Below, piece after piece: positions 41,735 to 43,022 of a DNA stretch of 43,022 nucleotides. The DNA lies in the NCBI GenBank assembly GCA_013359265.1, contig JABWCD010000038.1, forward strand, positions 1 through 43,022. Direction: 5' to 3'. The notes under the pieces were generated by a model. It searched no databases. It was not told the DNA's origin and worked only from the letters and a program-made list of their open reading frames with translations. The first letter of the stretch is position 1. Each line of letters opens with the position of its first letter. Source of the stretch: Candidatus Hydrogenedentota bacterium (lineage in GTDB: Bacteria; Hydrogenedentota; Hydrogenedentia; Hydrogenedentales; SLHB01). The translations under genes and the position numbers were made by a program.

Positions 41735-42676
41735 ATGGAAGCCGTCGACGTATCGGTTGGGTTGGTGGTCAGGAACGCGGGGGCCTTTTTGCCCAAGGTG
41801 CTTGCCCATCTAGAACAGCAAACGTACCCTGCCGGACGTTTCGAGGTCGTTGTGGCGGATCGGAGCAGTTCTGACGACACGCCGGCAATTCTGGAACACC
41901 ATGCGGAAGGATCGCCGGTTAAATTGCGCACGGTCAGCGCCGACGTTTCGACGATGCCTGCGGCTCGCAATTGCATCCTTCGGGAGAGTCGCGGGCGTTG
42001 GGTGGTGTTTCTCGACGCGGAACTGCTGGCCAGTCCCAAGCTTGTCGAAACCCACATACGGGCGCAGGACCAACACGGCGGGGACTGCGTGGTCGTGGGA
42101 AACATCGAGCCACACCCTCAGGCGGCGCGCCACGCGCGGTTGCGGCATTTTGCGCCGCCCGACGTGGAGCCGTTTGCGCACAATCAACCGTTGCGCTTTC
42201 TCGATTGGCGCTGCTGGAACCTTTCCGCGCCGCGCGCTCAGCTTGTCGAGGCTGGTGGATTTGACGAGTCACTGGCGGTACCGGGACTTGAGGACGTTGA
42301 ACTGGCATGGCGTCTCGAACGCACGGAGATGCAGGGGTACTTCAACGAACAGGCCGTCGCATATTCGTGGCAACAGGTAAACATAGAACGAGAGGTGGAG
42401 CGGCGCTACTCGGAGGGCTTTACACTGTGGCACGTCCTGGGCAAGACGCACTCCGACGTGCTGGCAAACCGTTACTTGGGTCCCAGTGGGCGGCCGTGGT
42501 CGGCGTCGGAGCTTATGCTGGCGCCGGTGTACCAGCGGGTGTGCCATTCGATCGCGGTCCACGCGGGGCCGTTCGATTGGGTGTGCCGGCGCATGGCACG
42601 GACCGCGGTGATTCAAGGGTACCGCGACGCGAAACGCGGAAGACCACCGCGATACGAAGCCGGAGTTACGCTGTAG
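41735..42676 (+). CDS. Family 2 glycosyltransferase
   Basis: This is a 313-residue GT-A fold protein. DVSVGLVVRNAGAFLPKVLAHLEQQ opens the nucleotide-sugar domain, then VVVADRSSSDDT and the metal-binding region VVFLDAELLASPKLVE (DAE in place of the usual DxD). GGFDESLAVPGLEDVELAWRLE is the typical GT2 acceptor/catalytic ED motif. It would add a sugar in surface polysaccharide or glycolipid synthesis. Donor and acceptor are unknown. The start at ATG 41735 gives the motif at the N terminus. A GTG at 41687 is possible. It is divergent from the feo operon. Confidence 0.88.
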   Translation: MEAVDVSVGLVVRNAGAFLPKVLAHLEQQTYPAGRFEVVVADRSSSDDTPAILEHHAEGSPVKLRTVSADVSTMPAARNCILRESRGRWVVFLDAELLASPKLVETHIRAQDQHGGDCVVVGNIEPHPQAARHARLRHFAPPDVEPFAHNQPLRFLDWRCWNLSAPRAQLVEAGGFDESLAVPGLEDVELAWRLERTEMQGYFNEQAVAYSWQQVNIEREVERRYSEGFTLWHVLGKTHSDVLANRYLGPSGRPWSASELMLAPVYQRVCHSIAVHAGPFDWVCRRMARTAVIQGYRDAKRGRPPRYEAGVTL

Positions 42677-42729
42677 CATGGCAACGGTTGTTGGCGGATG
42701 CGCACCGTCTTGCGCGAGCGGGCGCGAAG

Positions 42730-42852
42730 GGGACCAAAAGGATCAATAGGACCTATGGGACCTATGGGACCTATGGGACCAAGGGGCCGATGGGACCAAG
42801 GGGACCTAGGGGCCGATAGGACCAAGGGGACCGATGGGACAAGGGGACCAAA
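42730..42852. repeat. Low-complexity tandem repeat (GGGACC-TAT / GGGACC-AAG words)
   Basis: Short units GGACCTATG and GGGACCAAG, GGGGCCGAT are repeated with drift. The rest of the end of the window (42853-43022) holds no gene I can recognise. Open frames across the repeat have collagen-like Gly-Pro patterns only because the unit length is a multiple of three. Confidence 0.85.
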
Positions 42853-43022
42853 AAGACACGCTGGAAATTGGAGATCGCGCAACGATCGACGATTTCCGAG
42901 ACACGGGTTTCGACAAAGTATTAGAGTAATTCTTTAGCCGAGTGAAGCATTTATGGAAACTGCCGATAAACATAATGCTTGGATTCAGTCGAGGGACGGA
43001 GGTTTTGGTGACCCAGCAGACG

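Noticed and set aside
42613-42937. A collagen-like protein near the right end
   Set aside because: Gly-Pro patterns appear on both strands because of a 9-base DNA repeat. There is no start signal or other domain.

Overview
The window is high-GC bacterial DNA with dense, mostly leaderless-spacing operons and no tRNA or rRNA gene that I can see. The gene set suggests a Gram-negative-type environmental heterotroph: exported DUF1080 and glycosidase-like proteins, a GH38 alpha-mannosidase-like enzyme, a Tat-exported TIM-barrel-like protein, an HTTM protein, a P450, and an infC-rpmI-rplT operon continuing into biosynthesis genes. I lean towards the Planctomycetes/Hydrogenedentota-like part of the tree. 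That is inference from gene style, not from any marker comparison.

Region 1 (77-13079, all minus strand) is one unbroken co-directional run of 13 genes: infC-rpmI-rplT-hisA-tyrA-tmk-holB-ricT-tatD-pabBC-uvrC-alpha/beta hydrolase-exported alpha/alpha-barrel-like protein. Start/stop overlaps (ATGA, TAATG) tie hisA/tyrA/tmk/holB and ricT/tatD together. infC appears to start at AUC. A strong intrinsic terminator lies between a good promoter and infC and is probably a leader attenuator.

Region 2 (13.5-24.9 kb) holds an exported DUF1080 protein, a divergent aldehyde dehydrogenase, a cytochrome P450 with an altered I-helix motif, and a single-chain fatty-acyl-AMP ligase/ACP/thioester reductase, which would be a fatty-acid-to-aldehyde enzyme. 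An HTTM membrane protein and a Tat-exported enzyme-like protein follow. The FAAL reductase, P450 and ALDH together look like a small fatty-aldehyde or lipid-modification locus.

Region 3 (24.9-32.6 kb) is an accessory island. It has a 4 x 95-bp tandem array of long hairpins, a higBA toxin-antitoxin pair with a near-leaderless promoter, a RibD/DHFR-like reductase, and an AT-richer two-gene Hachiman anti-phage system (hamA, hamB). It also carries an orphan C-terminal fragment of a second alpha-mannosidase, several families of dispersed palindromic repeats, and a Cys-rich protein with phage-like motifs.

Region 4 (32.6-43.0 kb) carries the intact GH38-like protein, in which the catalytic Asp position reads Thr. 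After it come a purple-acid-phosphatase-like exported metallophosphoesterase coupled to a GNAT acetyltransferase, then a ferrous-iron operon (DtxR-type regulator, two FeoA proteins, FeoB, a Cys-rich FeoB-associated peptide) behind a consensus sigma70 promoter. A family 2 glycosyltransferase and a low-complexity repeat close the window.
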